Part shown: piece after piece, positions 8,488 through 18,800 of the stretch
Numbering within the stretch: the stretch's first letter is position 1
How the letters are laid out: every line of letters starts with the position of its first letter
Origin: Blattamonas nauphoetae
Taxonomy: Eukaryota; Preaxostyla; Oxymonadida
Direction of reading: 5' to 3'
Length of the DNA stretch: 64,000 nucleotides
Assembly: GCA_033064195.1 (NCBI GenBank)
Contig: JARBJD010000311.1
Span: 1 to 64,000 of the forward strand
Notes under the pieces: generated by a model
What the model was told of the DNA's origin: nothing
The model's input: the letters and a program-made list of their open reading frames with translations, nothing else
The model's database searches: none
Position numbers and translations under genes: made by a program

Positions 8488-10173
8488 TCAAAATTAGATT
8501 TTCTTTCGTTGTTTTCTCAGTTTTGGATTTTTCACTCAGATCGAGGATCAATGGGTTCGATCACTCAATTCTCAAGAGTGCTTGTTTCGTTCTGATTTGT
8601 CGCGTTTCTGATTCTTCTGGTGCTCAGGATCATCGTGGTATGCTTCGTTTTTTGAAGATTTCGGACTTTTGCAGAGTTATTGTGCGATTCACAACCGGGT
8701 GCAGATCTTTGCACTTTATGTATTCTTCATCATTTCACTCTCACTTTCATCTTATTTCAGCTCTGTTCTAACTATTTTTGGTTGAATTGTTACTTGTTTC
8801 TCATTCGTTACCATCTCATTTTTGGTCTCACTTCCGTCTTCATTTTCTCGTTGTTTACTGTTTTTAACCACTTCATTCATGTTTCTTTCTCTTAATCTTG
8901 TTCTCCAATACAACACACTAATTTCCGTTAAGTGAAGATTCCGACATTCTGCAGAGATCTCACTTTCAACAGCTCACTTCATATCTCGGAATTTTTCCGT
9001 AATCTTCATCATATCACGTACATTTTTGAATCATTTTCGTTGTTTTTAAGAGAGAAAAACCGGAACACAAGCGACATTTTCACTATTGGTGTCACATTTC
9101 ACGTCATTTTCACGTTCGTCAATTTCCCTCTCAGTTTCATACTTGCTCACTTCATTCATGCTTGTTTCGCTTTCATTTACTCTGTTTTTGTGAAAAAGTT
9201 GATGAAAACTTGACTAAAATGATGTGCTAGTGAAGTGAGAACGACCCACAAAATGGAAGTGATATGAGCAAAATGAAGATGAATGGTGAAGAGATCAAAT
9301 GTGAAATGGGGAGAGAAAGTGATGAAATGAAAGGGACTACAGTCGGTTTTGAAGTGACAAAAACGGTCAAAAGTTGAGAAGTGAAAACATGAAAAAGTGA
9401 CTTTATGGGAGAACTATCCGACAAAATCTCCTCAAAATTTGAGCACACCTCACTCATACCGTGAGAAAGAAGGATTTGCAGTGAAAATCGGATCAAAAAA
9501 TCCATAGTGTCAAAATGTTGGTGCAAATGTGTCGTCACAAGTGTGATCGAAAAACCGACCCTCCAGAGAGAACTATAGGTGATGTAAAACCAGAATTCTC
9601 AAAAAAGGGTTGTTTAGTGACGATTGTGAAGTGGTTTGAAGGAAATCAATGAGAAATGAAAATTGACAAAAAATTGTGAAAACGATCGTGTGTCGAGGAT
9701 CGTCAAAACCGAATGACGCGAATACCTGTCCACTACCGATTTGACACGTTTTGAGACCATCAGAGGGCGAAAAGTGACGTGTTGGAGAAGAGCGAGACGT
9801 CACTTTCTCCTCCTTAAAAATTTTGTCATTTTCAAAATATGTTGTGGGGTCGGATCAAACTTTTTTTTCAAAAGTGCTTTTTTCCTAAAATTTCACCTAT
9901 CAACATCAATTTCGTAATTTTAGAACGTGTTTGAACACAATTTGAGACATAAAGGTGTTCATAGTGGCGAAATCTGAACATCGACTTTTTCGTCACTTTT
10001 TCGACCTAAGTTCGGTACACAGTTCGACGAATTCTCAACCGATTTTCATCGGGATTGTTTTGATCGATGACCAACAGTGTCCCCGAGATTTTAGAATTTT
10101 TTGCAGAATTTTTCGAAATGGTTCTCACATTGGATTTCATTGATTTGTGGTAAAAAATAGATTTTCAGTATTT
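8488..10173. other. 1.7-kb non-coding part of the element with strand-skew switches
   Basis: I see no convincing gene here. The plus strand is pyrimidine- and T-rich from about 8,520 to 9,190, purine-rich from about 9,210 to 9,800, then T-rich again to about 10,160. Short words such as CACTTCATTCATG recur (near 8,870 and 9,150). The region could be a decayed gene cluster or a replication or packaging region of the element. Confidence 0.5.
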
Positions 10174-10767
10174 TCATGACCTTTCGTGGTACTTTCTCAA
10201 GTGAGGACGGTCTCCAAAATACAACCAATTGTCCACGCGAACGTAATACTCATTCTTTGTTCGTAAATCGCGATATTTGAATGGCTCAAGTACCTTTGTG
10301 TATGTTCCAATGAGTTCACAATTCTCTTTTTTCAATTCATTTTCAACAAACGATTGTGTGTATCGTTTTCGTTTGTTCTGATGAGTTCTGAATCCTTTCA
10401 TCCATTTTGATGGGATTACTATCCATTCAATTCCTTCGTGTCGATATGTTACTGGAGTACTTGAATGAGTGTATTCAGAAATGAGTTCACAATTCTCATT
10501 TTTCATTGATTCAATAAGCTTCTCTTTTGTACAACGATTTGCTGGTCGAAGATATTTCTGACGATTCAGATGTGGTCTGTATCCTTTGACGAAACTATTG
10601 ACGTACACTTGATAAGTTTCATCTGGTTTCTCTTCGAGGTAGTATTCGAAAGTACTTCCTGTGAGATATGTTGTTCCTTGTCGATTGAGAGTTGGAGGTG
10701 ATTTCATTTTCAAATCTTCTTTGTCCAAAATTTCCAGTAGTTGTGTTGGTGTCAAGACGCTGCTCAT
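10174..10767 (-). CDS. Three-repeat protein of the virus-like element
   Basis: This 197-residue protein carries about three repeat modules. Modules 2 and 3 begin with a helix ending in ENCELI and continue through S/T-x-[VF]-[TK]-YRHEG/YRDLR; all modules end in G-[YFD]-R-[PT]-H (GYRPHLNRQK, GFRTHQNKRK, GDRPHLRKYH). The layout recalls the short treble-clef-like repeats found in giant-virus and phage endonuclease-associated proteins, so nucleic-acid binding is a guess. The start at 10767 follows a TAATTTGTATAAA promoter directly; an in-frame upstream start would overlap it. Confidence 0.6.
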   Translation of the reverse strand: MSSVLTPTQLLEILDKEDLKMKSPPTLNRQGTTYLTGSTFEYYLEEKPDETYQVYVNSFVKGYRPHLNRQKYLRPANRCTKEKLIESMKNENCELISEYTHSSTPVTYRHEGIEWIVIPSKWMKGFRTHQNKRKRYTQSFVENELKKENCELIGTYTKVLEPFKYRDLRTKNEYYVRVDNWLYFGDRPHLRKYHERS

Positions 10768-10786
10768 TTTATACAAATTAAAAAAT
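10768..10786 (-). promoter_or_regulatory. T-rich element promoter, second form
   Basis: On the minus strand the sequence TTTTTTAATTTGTATAAA runs into the ATG at 10767, matching the promoter before 8468. Confidence 0.55.
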
Positions 10787-10894
10787 TGAATAAAAAAGAA
10801 ATCGACGTTGTTTTCTAAAAGTACTCAAAATTTGCTTCAAAAAAGACACTTTTCAAGAGGTCCGTTTTTCGCCTTTATTTTTGAATTTACGGCC

Positions 10895-10925
10895 AAATAT
10901 TGACTACTCTGAAATGTCAATATTT
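10895..10925. repeat. Inverted repeat near the right end of the virus-like element
   Basis: AAATATTGAC (10895-10904) and GTCAATATTT (10916-10925) are perfect 10-bp inverted arms around an 11-nt spacer. They lie about 150 bp inside the inferred right junction with host sequence. The structure may belong to the element terminus. Confidence 0.45.
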
Positions 10926-11070
10926 TCAGTAGTAAGTGAGATGGAAATTAGAATGAGTCATATTAAAAAAAATCAATTGGCTCTGAGATTCAAAATGATT
11001 TCTCGTTCCAATTCTCCTAGGAGTATCACCTATGCCAGTTTGGTTCCCATTTCGCTTATACCACTACTGA

Positions 11071-12413
11071 CGAAAGACGCTCCGAAAATCTCTCCAACAA
11101 TCCACTCCGAATCCCAATCGAACTTCGTTCTTTCATTTGAGATGGTTCTGAGATATCACAAGAACCAAGAAATCAACAATCCAAATCAAAACAGGGAGTT
11201 TGCAAATAATCCAACAAAAATGAGGAAATCATGTGACAGACCTGATGTGAGAATGTTGAACACAGAATGAGCGATCTTGAATTGTCTCAATCTTTTTGAA
11301 AACCCACAAAACACTATAGTTGATTTCACTTTTTTGATTTTTCTCTGAATTGTTTAACATCTTGAAAGCATGAGTGCAATGTGGTTTATTGTGTGATAGA
11401 GGTTCGATCGCGATGAGAAATGAGGTTTCATCAGAACACCATTTTGACACTCTTTTTGTCGCAATTCAGGATTTACTAAAGTGTGGATTGTGACATGCTT
11501 TCAAAAAGTGTGTTCGGTTATGGAGAATCAAAATTTCTGCATATGTCTTGAAAAAACGGAGGAAATGATCCCATTGAAGATCTCTGCACATATTACTTCA
11601 ATTATTCAATGATGATGATCATTTGTCCAAAACAAGGACAACTATTCCAATTTCTGAAAGAGATCGTCTTCAATCATCCATATAGATACCTTCGATGCGA
11701 TCTTCTTTTCTGAAGCAGTTTTCATGTTCCGCCTGGAACATTGTGAGAGAATGAATCTCATACCCACTGTAATGTGATGATTGGTACTGTTTCGTGGCTC
11801 TGAGAATCAAGTTAGCACCAGGTTCTTGAAATTGGGAGATGGACAAAGATGGCATCTTTATCGAGTGATCTGAATGGAATTGAAAGTCAAAAATGAACAA
11901 GATTATGTCAAACTGATTAATTGTTGGAACAGAGTCTTGTTTGCGTCCATTTGGAGGAATTTGGATGAATGAAGACAACTTTGAGAGAAGAACGTCATTC
12001 GGTGAGAAGAGGATGAAAACAAACAACCTGTAGATACCTTCAAGCCCTGTCATATGATGAGAGAAAGTGGTGTCTGGAAGGACAAGAGCTAAAATTTGGT
12101 AAGAAGAGCAGTGAAACCGATGTTTACTTTCACAAATATCGAGACAATTGGACAGTTTCATCGCCATTCTTGAACTCACTTTCACATCTCCTGAATTCTT
12201 CGATCTGAAAGAAAATGATGATGATATGAGTGATGATAATGGGGAAGAGACAGAAAGTCAATTAAAGGATGAGAAATGAACGAGAATGAATCACGAGGAA
12301 AAGTCACGTGGAACGATTGAAAGGCGATTACGAAAGGTCCAAACCAGTCCATCAGAGGTGTTATCAGTGTATCCAGGGTTTGAAATGGTTGATTGCGTCT
12401 GAGTTGGAAGCAT
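11071..12413 (-). pseudogene. Copy D of the six-exon coiled-coil/SPRY-like family, 5' part only
   Basis: Exon 1 starts at the ATG 12413 and again encodes 23 residues ending SDGL before a GTTTGG donor. Exon 2 (from about 12208) matches the other copies (EEFRRCESEFKNGDE) but is split by the 862-bp insertion at 11284-12145. Intron 2 and most of exon 3 follow (MKERSSIGIRSGLLERF). Homology stops abruptly near 11,071, where the virus-like element begins. Exons 4-6 are missing from the window. The gene is head-to-head with the beta-helix gene at 12476, only 62 bp away. It is clearly non-functional. Confidence 0.85.
11284..12145. mobile_element. 862-bp transposon-like insertion with TIRs and AATT target duplication
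   Basis: The insert interrupts exon 2 of copy D. Copy B keeps the empty site (CTTGAATTGGACAG around 37,170). The left end reads GTCTCAATCTTTTTGAAA. The right end in reverse complement reads GTCTCGATATTTGTGAAA, an 18-bp imperfect terminal inverted repeat with four mismatches. AATT flanks both sides (11280-11283 and 12146-12149) as a 4-bp duplication. An internal perfect 11-bp inverted repeat (TTGAAAGCATG) lies at 11362 and 11494. No transposase is visible, so this looks like a non-autonomous DNA element. The superfamily is not recognised. Confidence 0.8.
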
Positions 12414-12475
12414 TGATTCTAAGAGAAACCAATGAGATTCAAGATCTCAACCCACCATAAGAATGTGTCAATAGA

Positions 12476-14305
12476 ATGTTCCTTTCTCTCATCGTTACTT
12501 TTGCCCGAATCCATTCGGATCGCATCGACCTCCTGGATGTGATGAAGGAGTATGCGGATGATGTGTCAGAGATCAAGCTGAAGGACGGGGAATACTTTGC
12601 TCGCGATCTGCACTTGAAAGGCCGAAACTTGACCTTCATTGGAGATGTGTACACAGTGACACTGGATATGCAAGGTTTCAGCGAGAGTGCATTTGATCTG
12701 GAGAACTCATCACTCACACTACTCTCGATCAGCATTAAACCGCCCCAACTTGCTGTATTCACGAAGTCCAAGTTCTCCGAATTGACTGTGACGGCATGCA
12801 AATTTAAGACTATAGAAATGGAATATCCGATTCTGGAAGGAAGTAGCAGCCAGCTGTTTGTACGGAACATGACGTTCACCGAAGTCAATTTCATGTATTC
12901 ACTCATCCAAGCTGCACCTGGAGACAATGAAGCAGCCCTCTCCCTCTACGTGCAGCACTGCTCGTTCACCCGGTTCAAGCTACTCTCTCAGCGACCGCTT
13001 CTGGCAGGCGCAGACGTGCAGCGAGTGCATGTGCGGAACACGTCGTTCAGCGAGATCAAATGCACAAATGTCGACCCTCTCCCAGATGAGGCGATTGAAG
13101 GGACACGTGATCGGGACGTTATGTTTTGGAAAGCGACAATATCGAACGTGGACGGAGCTCTGAGTGGGGCACTGGTGTTTGGGGTCCAGGCATCGAAACT
13201 GGACCTGTATGAAGTAGTGATTGAAGACAGTGCAAATGCCATTCGACATTCAAACAACGTGGCCTTCGCTCCAATATCGGAAGTGTTCGTTAAGACGGTC
13301 ACAACAAGGTTCACGACGACCACCGAAGTCTGGCCGAACGGAGGGTTCCTCTACCTTCCCCACAATCGGAGCTCGCTCCTGATCGATAATTCATATGCTT
13401 ACCACTCTTCAGCACCGAATGGGAGTGGAGGATGGGTTTATGTGTCTGGCCACACGACGCTGGACATTCAGTGGGTTAGGAGTAAGAACACGACAGCGGG
13501 GAAATGTGGAGGGTTCATGTACGCTGGTGGAGTGGTGGAGAAGCTGAAATTCGCGGTAGTGGATATGCTCAACTCGAAAGCAGAAGAGAATGGGGGAGCA
13601 CTGTTCGTGTCCAACGCCGACGAAATCTTCATTTCTTTTGGAAAGTTCAAGAGCTGTGGAGCAATCGAGAGCGGAGGAGCCGTGTTTGTAGATAAAGCAG
13701 ACAACACAATCGTCACTATCGATATATCCGATTTCATCAAGTGTGAGGCGCGCAAGGGACACGGACCCGACGTGCTGTTCTCCTACGAGAACTCGACGAC
13801 ATATCACGTGCGGAAGACTGATTTCGTGAAGTGTACAAGCACGGCAAAGCAGAACGGAGTTTGGTTCCTCCCATTCAACGTCGGCACTGAATGGTCGGAT
13901 TCTGGTCGTCTAATTGCCAGACTGAGACTTACCATTTCAGCTGTGTGTGGCAGTATCGCCCTCGCACTCTGCATCCTCATCCCCTGCCTCTGTTACCACT
14001 GTGGGTGTTGTGTTGCGTGTGGATGCGGGCGGAAGAGAAAGCACGCCGAATACCAACACATTGAAGACCAGCAGCCCACCAACATCTCCCCATCGCCACA
14101 AACCTACTCCTCACAGCCACAGCAGGTCGATCCTTCCCAACCGCTCCTGCCGAGCCAGAACGCTCCTCAGACCCAATTCAATTCTCAACAACTTCCCAAA
14201 CAATCTCTCTACACACAATCTGTTGATGAGCAGGCCCAAATGCCGCAATATCCTGATCTGCTGGCAGATCAAGTGGGTGTGGGCCACAGCATCAACAAGA
14301 CGTAA
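12476..14305 (+). CDS. Secreted beta-helix surface protein with one C-terminal membrane anchor
   Basis: This 609-residue protein has an N-terminal signal peptide (MFLSLIVTFARIHS). A right-handed parallel beta-helix follows, with repeated Gly-Gly-[AVFW] rungs (GGWVYVSG, GGFMYAGG, GGALFVSN, GGAVFVDK), as in pectin-lyase-like and chlamydial Pmp passengers. Near residue 485 a membrane helix (VCGSIALALCILIPCLCY) is followed by a Cys cluster that could be acylated, then a Pro/Gln-rich cytosolic tail. The family is expanded in the window and probably forms surface adhesins or receptors; the ligand is unknown. The gene is intronless and intact. Its start lies 62 bp from the divergent start of copy D. 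Confidence 0.8.
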   Translation: MFLSLIVTFARIHSDRIDLLDVMKEYADDVSEIKLKDGEYFARDLHLKGRNLTFIGDVYTVTLDMQGFSESAFDLENSSLTLLSISIKPPQLAVFTKSKFSELTVTACKFKTIEMEYPILEGSSSQLFVRNMTFTEVNFMYSLIQAAPGDNEAALSLYVQHCSFTRFKLLSQRPLLAGADVQRVHVRNTSFSEIKCTNVDPLPDEAIEGTRDRDVMFWKATISNVDGALSGALVFGVQASKLDLYEVVIEDSANAIRHSNNVAFAPISEVFVKTVTTRFTTTTEVWPNGGFLYLPHNRSSLLIDNSYAYHSSAPNGSGGWVYVSGHTTLDIQWVRSKNTTAGKCGGFMYAGGVVEKLKFAVVDMLNSKAEENGGALFVSNADEIFISFGKFKSCGAIESGGAVFVDKADNTIVTIDISDFIKCEARKGHGPDVLFSYENSTTYHVRKTDFVKCTSTAKQNGVWFLPFNVGTEWSDSGRLIARLRLTISAVCGSIALALCILIPCLCYHCGCCVACGCGRKRKHAEYQHIEDQQPTNISPSPQTYSSQPQQVDPSQPLLPSQNAPQTQFNSQQLPKQSLYTQSVDEQAQMPQYPDLLADQVGVGHSINKT

Positions 14306-14538
14306 GAGAAAGCTCTTTTGTTTGTTTCGTGTTTGTTTTGCTGAGAGTGCCATACTTCTTCAGTTTTAATTTTTGTTTGCATTGAATCACTTTTATTTCG
14401 GAGATTTTGGTTGGTGTTTTCCACTGCGTCCAAATGGAGTATTGGCAAAGTTATTTTCGATTTCTCCAAAACAAACACTTTCAACAATTTAAAATAACAG
14501 ATATCAAGTAGTGTGGACGTTGGGATTGAATCATAGAG

Positions 14539-15810
14539 GGTGAGCTGTGTGGATTGCTTCATTGCGGGTGAGCGGTGGGGATTGCTTCATTGCGGGTCAG
14601 CGGTGGGGATTGCTTCATTGCGGGTCAGCGGTGGGGATTGCTTCATTGCGGGTCAGCGGTGGGGATTGCTTCATTGCGGGTCAGCGGTGGGGATTGCTTC
14701 ATTGCGGGTGAGTGGTGGGGATTGCTTCATTGCGGGTCAGCGGTGGGGATTGCTTCATTGCGGGTCAGCGGTGGGGATTGCTTCATTGCGGGTCAGTGGT
14801 GGGGATTGCTTCATTGCGGGTCAGCGGTGGGGATTGCTTCATTGCGGGTGAGCGGTGGGGATTGCTTCATTGCGGGTCAGCGGTGGGGATTGCTTCATTG
14901 CGGGTCAGCGGTGGGGATTGCTTCATTGCGGGTCAGCGGTGGGGATTGCTTCATTGCGGGTCAGCGGTGGGGATTGCTTCATTGCGGGTGAGCGGTGGGG
15001 ATTGCTTCATTGCGGGTGAGCTGTGGGGATTGCTTCATTGCGGGTCAGCGGTGGGGATTGCTTCATTGCGGGTGAGCTGTTTGGATTGCTTCATTGCGGG
15101 TGAGCTGTTTGGATTGCTTCATTGCGGGTCAGCGGTGGGGATTGCTTCATTGCGGGTCAGCGGTGGGATTGCTTCATTGCGGGTCAGCGGTGGGGATTGC
15201 TTCATTGCGGGTGAGCTGTGGGGATTGCTTCATTGCGGGTCAGCGGTGGGGATTGCTTCATTGCGGGTCAGCGGTGGGGATTGCTTCATTGCGGGTGAGC
15301 GGTGGGGATTGCTTCATTGCGGGTGAGCTGTGGGGATTGCTTCATTGCGGGTCAGCGGTGGGGATTGCTTCATTGCGGGTCAGCGGTGGGGATTGCTTCA
15401 TTGCGGGTGAGCGGTGGGGATTGCTTCATTGCGGGTCAGCGGTGGGGATTGCTTCATTGCGGGTCAGCGGTGGGGATTGCTTCATTGCGGGTCAGCGGTG
15501 GGGATTGCTTCATTGCGGGTGAGCGGTGGGGATTGCTTCATTGCGGGTGAGCTGTGGGGATTGCTTCATTGCGGGTCAGCGGTGGGGATTGCTTCATTGC
15601 GGGTCAGCGGTGGGGATTGCTTCATTGCGGGTGAGCTGTGGGGATTGCTTCATTGCGGGTGAGCGGTGGGGATTGCTTCATTGCGGGTCAGCGGTGGGGA
15701 TTGCTTCATTGCGGGTCAGCGGTGGGGATTGCTTCATTGCGGGTCAGCGGTGGGGATTGCTTCATTGCGGGTCAGCGGTGGGGATTGCTTCAGTGCGGGT
15801 GAGCGGTGGC
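14539..15810. repeat. 28-bp minisatellite, about 45 units
   Basis: The unit is 28 bp: GCGGTGGGGATTGCTTCATT followed by GCGGGTCA. About 45 nearly identical units are joined head to tail. Variants are concentrated at a few sites: GTCA or GTGA before the unit start, and GCGG, GCTG or GTGG within it. One unit near 15,165 has GGG for GGGG (27 bp). The unit has no stop codon in any plus frame, so long open frames there are artefacts of the repeat. Confidence 0.97.
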
Positions 15811-15897
15811 TAGTGAGAGATTCTGTGTTGTCACGTCGGATGGGTATAGTGTGAAGTGTCTGGCGAAGTGGGTGAGAAATGTGCATCGACTGTCATG

Positions 15898-18800
15898 TTA
15901 CAGTTCCATCTTAATTTCTTCGTTTGTCTGTCCACTCATTTCCACTTCTCTCCCCACAACCACTTTCAACGAGCATCCTGAGAATCGCGACGACGATCGA
16001 CCAACAATCGGAAACGACTCCTCTCCAACAATCAGCGCTCCCACACCTCCGACTCCAGACAGCACCGCTCGATCCGGCGACAAAATCGGAACTCCATCCA
16101 AACGATCAAAAGGAAGCCCACTCACCCTCGTCTCTTCCATCCAGCAATTTTCAAACCACACTCTGAACACCCCCGACGACACTACCACAACCACTCCCCC
16201 TCCCTCGCTCCCAAACGGCACACTGTCAATCATCAGACAGTCCTTAAAACGGACACTCCCTCCACCGACTCTCCCCACTCCCACAAACAGCACTCCTCCC
16301 ATTTCAGCGCCATCTCTCAATCTCAAAGTCTTGCTTCCTTCAAACACACATCGGACAAATCTTGTCTCACACTGCTTCGTTCTCACTGAAATCACTCCTC
16401 CTTCCTCAACTCCCAATCTTTCTTTATTCTCTTCTCGTGTCGTCTCCAAAAGAATAATCTTTTCCATCTTCACCTTTGATTCTTCTTTCCAAGAATTAAA
16501 CTCGATCAGAGGCACGTTCATTGTTCTAACTTTTCGAGTCTTCAACGAATCCACAAGAAGACTCGCAAATTTCGTCTCACTTCCAACCTCCACAAGGTGA
16601 ATTCCATCCCCAAATGTGATCCCCTCCACCTCAATCGACACAAGATTAGCTGACCCCCACCACAGGCCAACCAGCCCCATCCCCACTCGATTCACTCCCA
16701 CACTCCGAGCCACTACTCCCCACAGACACACATCTCCACCTCCACAAATCAAGAAGCTCTTTCCACTCCTTGTGACTTCTTCTTTCTCCTCTCCCAAAAG
16801 AATCGTCACTTCCACAATCGCAACTTCCCCTCCGTCAACTTGAATCGCATTCGTCGACTCCCAATTCTCCCTCCACTCCACCAACACACGTCCTCGTCCT
16901 TTCTCTCCTCCCCACACTCGAACCTTCTTCTCTCCCACAAACAACACTCCTCCCATCTCCACTTCCCCAGCAACCTCCAACTCCACCATCTTGTCCGAGC
17001 TCCCCTCCTCCAGCTGTGCGGCCTTCCATCCAACAAGAAGCGACGAACACGGATTGCTCGAGTCCCCACACTTCTCCTCGGTATCGCTTCCACCACGCAA
17101 ACACATCAGTTGGTGAATTTCGTGTCCGTCAGGAATTGTGATTACAAAATCGGAGATGAGGACGGATCGATCGCGGTCAGAAGCAGTCAGAGACAACACT
17201 CGATACGTTCCACCAAACTGCAGCTTCTCCTTTCTTTCTTCGGCCTCTGTCTCAGACGGATCCAGAATCTCTTCCACATCCAACAGATCTCCATTCTCTT
17301 TTGTCAACAGTTCTCGAGAGATCGGATCTTCCAAAGTGTCTGTTCTTTCCATTTTCAAGACGTGTTTCTTGTTCCCTTCAAGGTTCACTGATTCGAATGA
17401 CAGTTTCACTCTCGTCTTTCTTCCATCCACAAAGCTACTCACACTGATCTTTGAAAGCCGAGCCGCAGCTGGAATGCTGAATCCGACTCCAGACGCAATC
17501 ACAATCGAAGTGGTAGAGTTCACTTGGCTCACAATTCCACTTACTGAGTATTCTGTCTTCTCCGACAACTCCCCACCCTTCCCACTCACTCCCTTCTGAA
17601 CTCTTCCCACACTCCTCCTAAATTCGTCATCACGAAACGACACTTCCAAAGTTGTGCCTTCGTTCTGCTCTCGTCGAGATCACAGAAGGCGAGATGGAGG
17701 ATTGGTGTCACAGAGAATGCTAAGTCTGATTGAACTGTCACAGAATGGTTTGAGAGGGAGGCTGCGAGGAGTTTGTAGTCGGAGAGAGGAAGTTGGAGCA
17801 GGCCTGACTCTCCAACTGTCGTTGAACACGTCCCAACTGTCGACGACGAGAATGAGAACATCAACATTCGCCCAATCTTCGGTGCCGTGCCAACTTCGTC
17901 TGGTTGTGCTCCATCCAAATTCGACACAATGACAATCATCGTTCCTGACACTGCCTTGTCTAATTCTAGCGTGAGATCGACAGCATCGTCTCTTGTCTGT
18001 TTCGAGACGAGTGATTCGACTCGCACTTCGGATTGTGGGTTGGCGAGGAGACTGCTGTGGTCATTGTTGTAATTCGTCACTCGATGTATGTTTGACGATG
18101 TGGAGTCACAAGTCAAGTACGAGCTCGAATTGAACGTAATGTTGTAGAGATGGATGTCATGTCCACGTCCACACGCAGCTACACATTGCCTGAACTGGAC
18201 GAAGGAGAATGTGAGAGAAGAAGGGTAGTCCAATCTGATGGCTCCACCACCTGAACCATAATGTTCTGTGTCAGTTTGTTGGCAATTCTGGAAGAGAACG
18301 TTGGAGAAACCAGAGGAAGGTCGGTCTGAACTTTCACCACAAAAGAATGCTCCCCCACTGGAAAATGTTGTCGAGTCGACGAAAACACAATCATCGATGT
18401 AGAGACTATTACAGGTTGCGAAAAACACGCTTCCTCCCCAATAATCTGTTGAACACCCGACGAATGAAGATGAGGAGAGAGAGAAAGTGCACGTGTACGG
18501 GTTTATCGCACGGAGACACACACCGCCTCCATAATCGTCTGCATGGCACTCGTTGAACGAGCATTTCTCCATTTGGAGATTGGCTCCTTCGAGGCCTGTA
18601 TAGATCGCTCCACCATGACTGCTCGATGTGCATTTCTTGAACGTGCAGAGTGTGAAGGCATGATTCCGAGGGTATTTTACTGAGAGTTTGGTTGGAGTTG
18701 TGAAGTGCTGACTGTGTCGAGTTTCGGCGTCTGCGTTGGGCAAGGAGGGAGTGTGGCAGTGAGTGAACGACGTGTTCTGCGACAACACAGATCCCCCATG

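Larger units (their letters stand above)
1..11070. mobile_element. Virus-like element fossil (Polinton/PLV-type candidate), right part
   Basis: This block carries an FtsK/HerA-type packaging-ATPase-like gene, two capsid-like paralogues, small basic or hydrophobic proteins, an S74 fibre-type protein and a repeat protein. Genes are tightly packed and share a T-rich promoter motif not seen at the host genes. No polymerase or integrase lies in the window, so the family is a candidate only. The left end is outside the window. The right end is placed near 11,070, where sequence of the host six-exon family (copy D) resumes in mid-exon. The copy is broken, with roughly four breaks, but several genes remain open, suggesting a fairly young insertion. 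Confidence 0.7.

Noticed and set aside
11400-11425. A GGTTCGATC word resembling a tRNA T-loop (also near 8,550 and 39,530)
   Set aside because: No acceptor stem, D-arm or anticodon arm can be formed around any of them.
11670-12185. A 171-codon minus-strand frame that might encode a transposase
   Set aside because: Its first residues come from host exon 2 of copy D and the rest crosses the insertion boundary; no transposase motif is visible.
14540-15854. A cluster of repetitive open frames with a 28-residue period that could be a repeat protein
   Set aside because: The 28-bp unit simply lacks plus-strand stops, so all three frames are open with no signal peptide, no unique N-terminus and no splice context. 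It is better read as a minisatellite.
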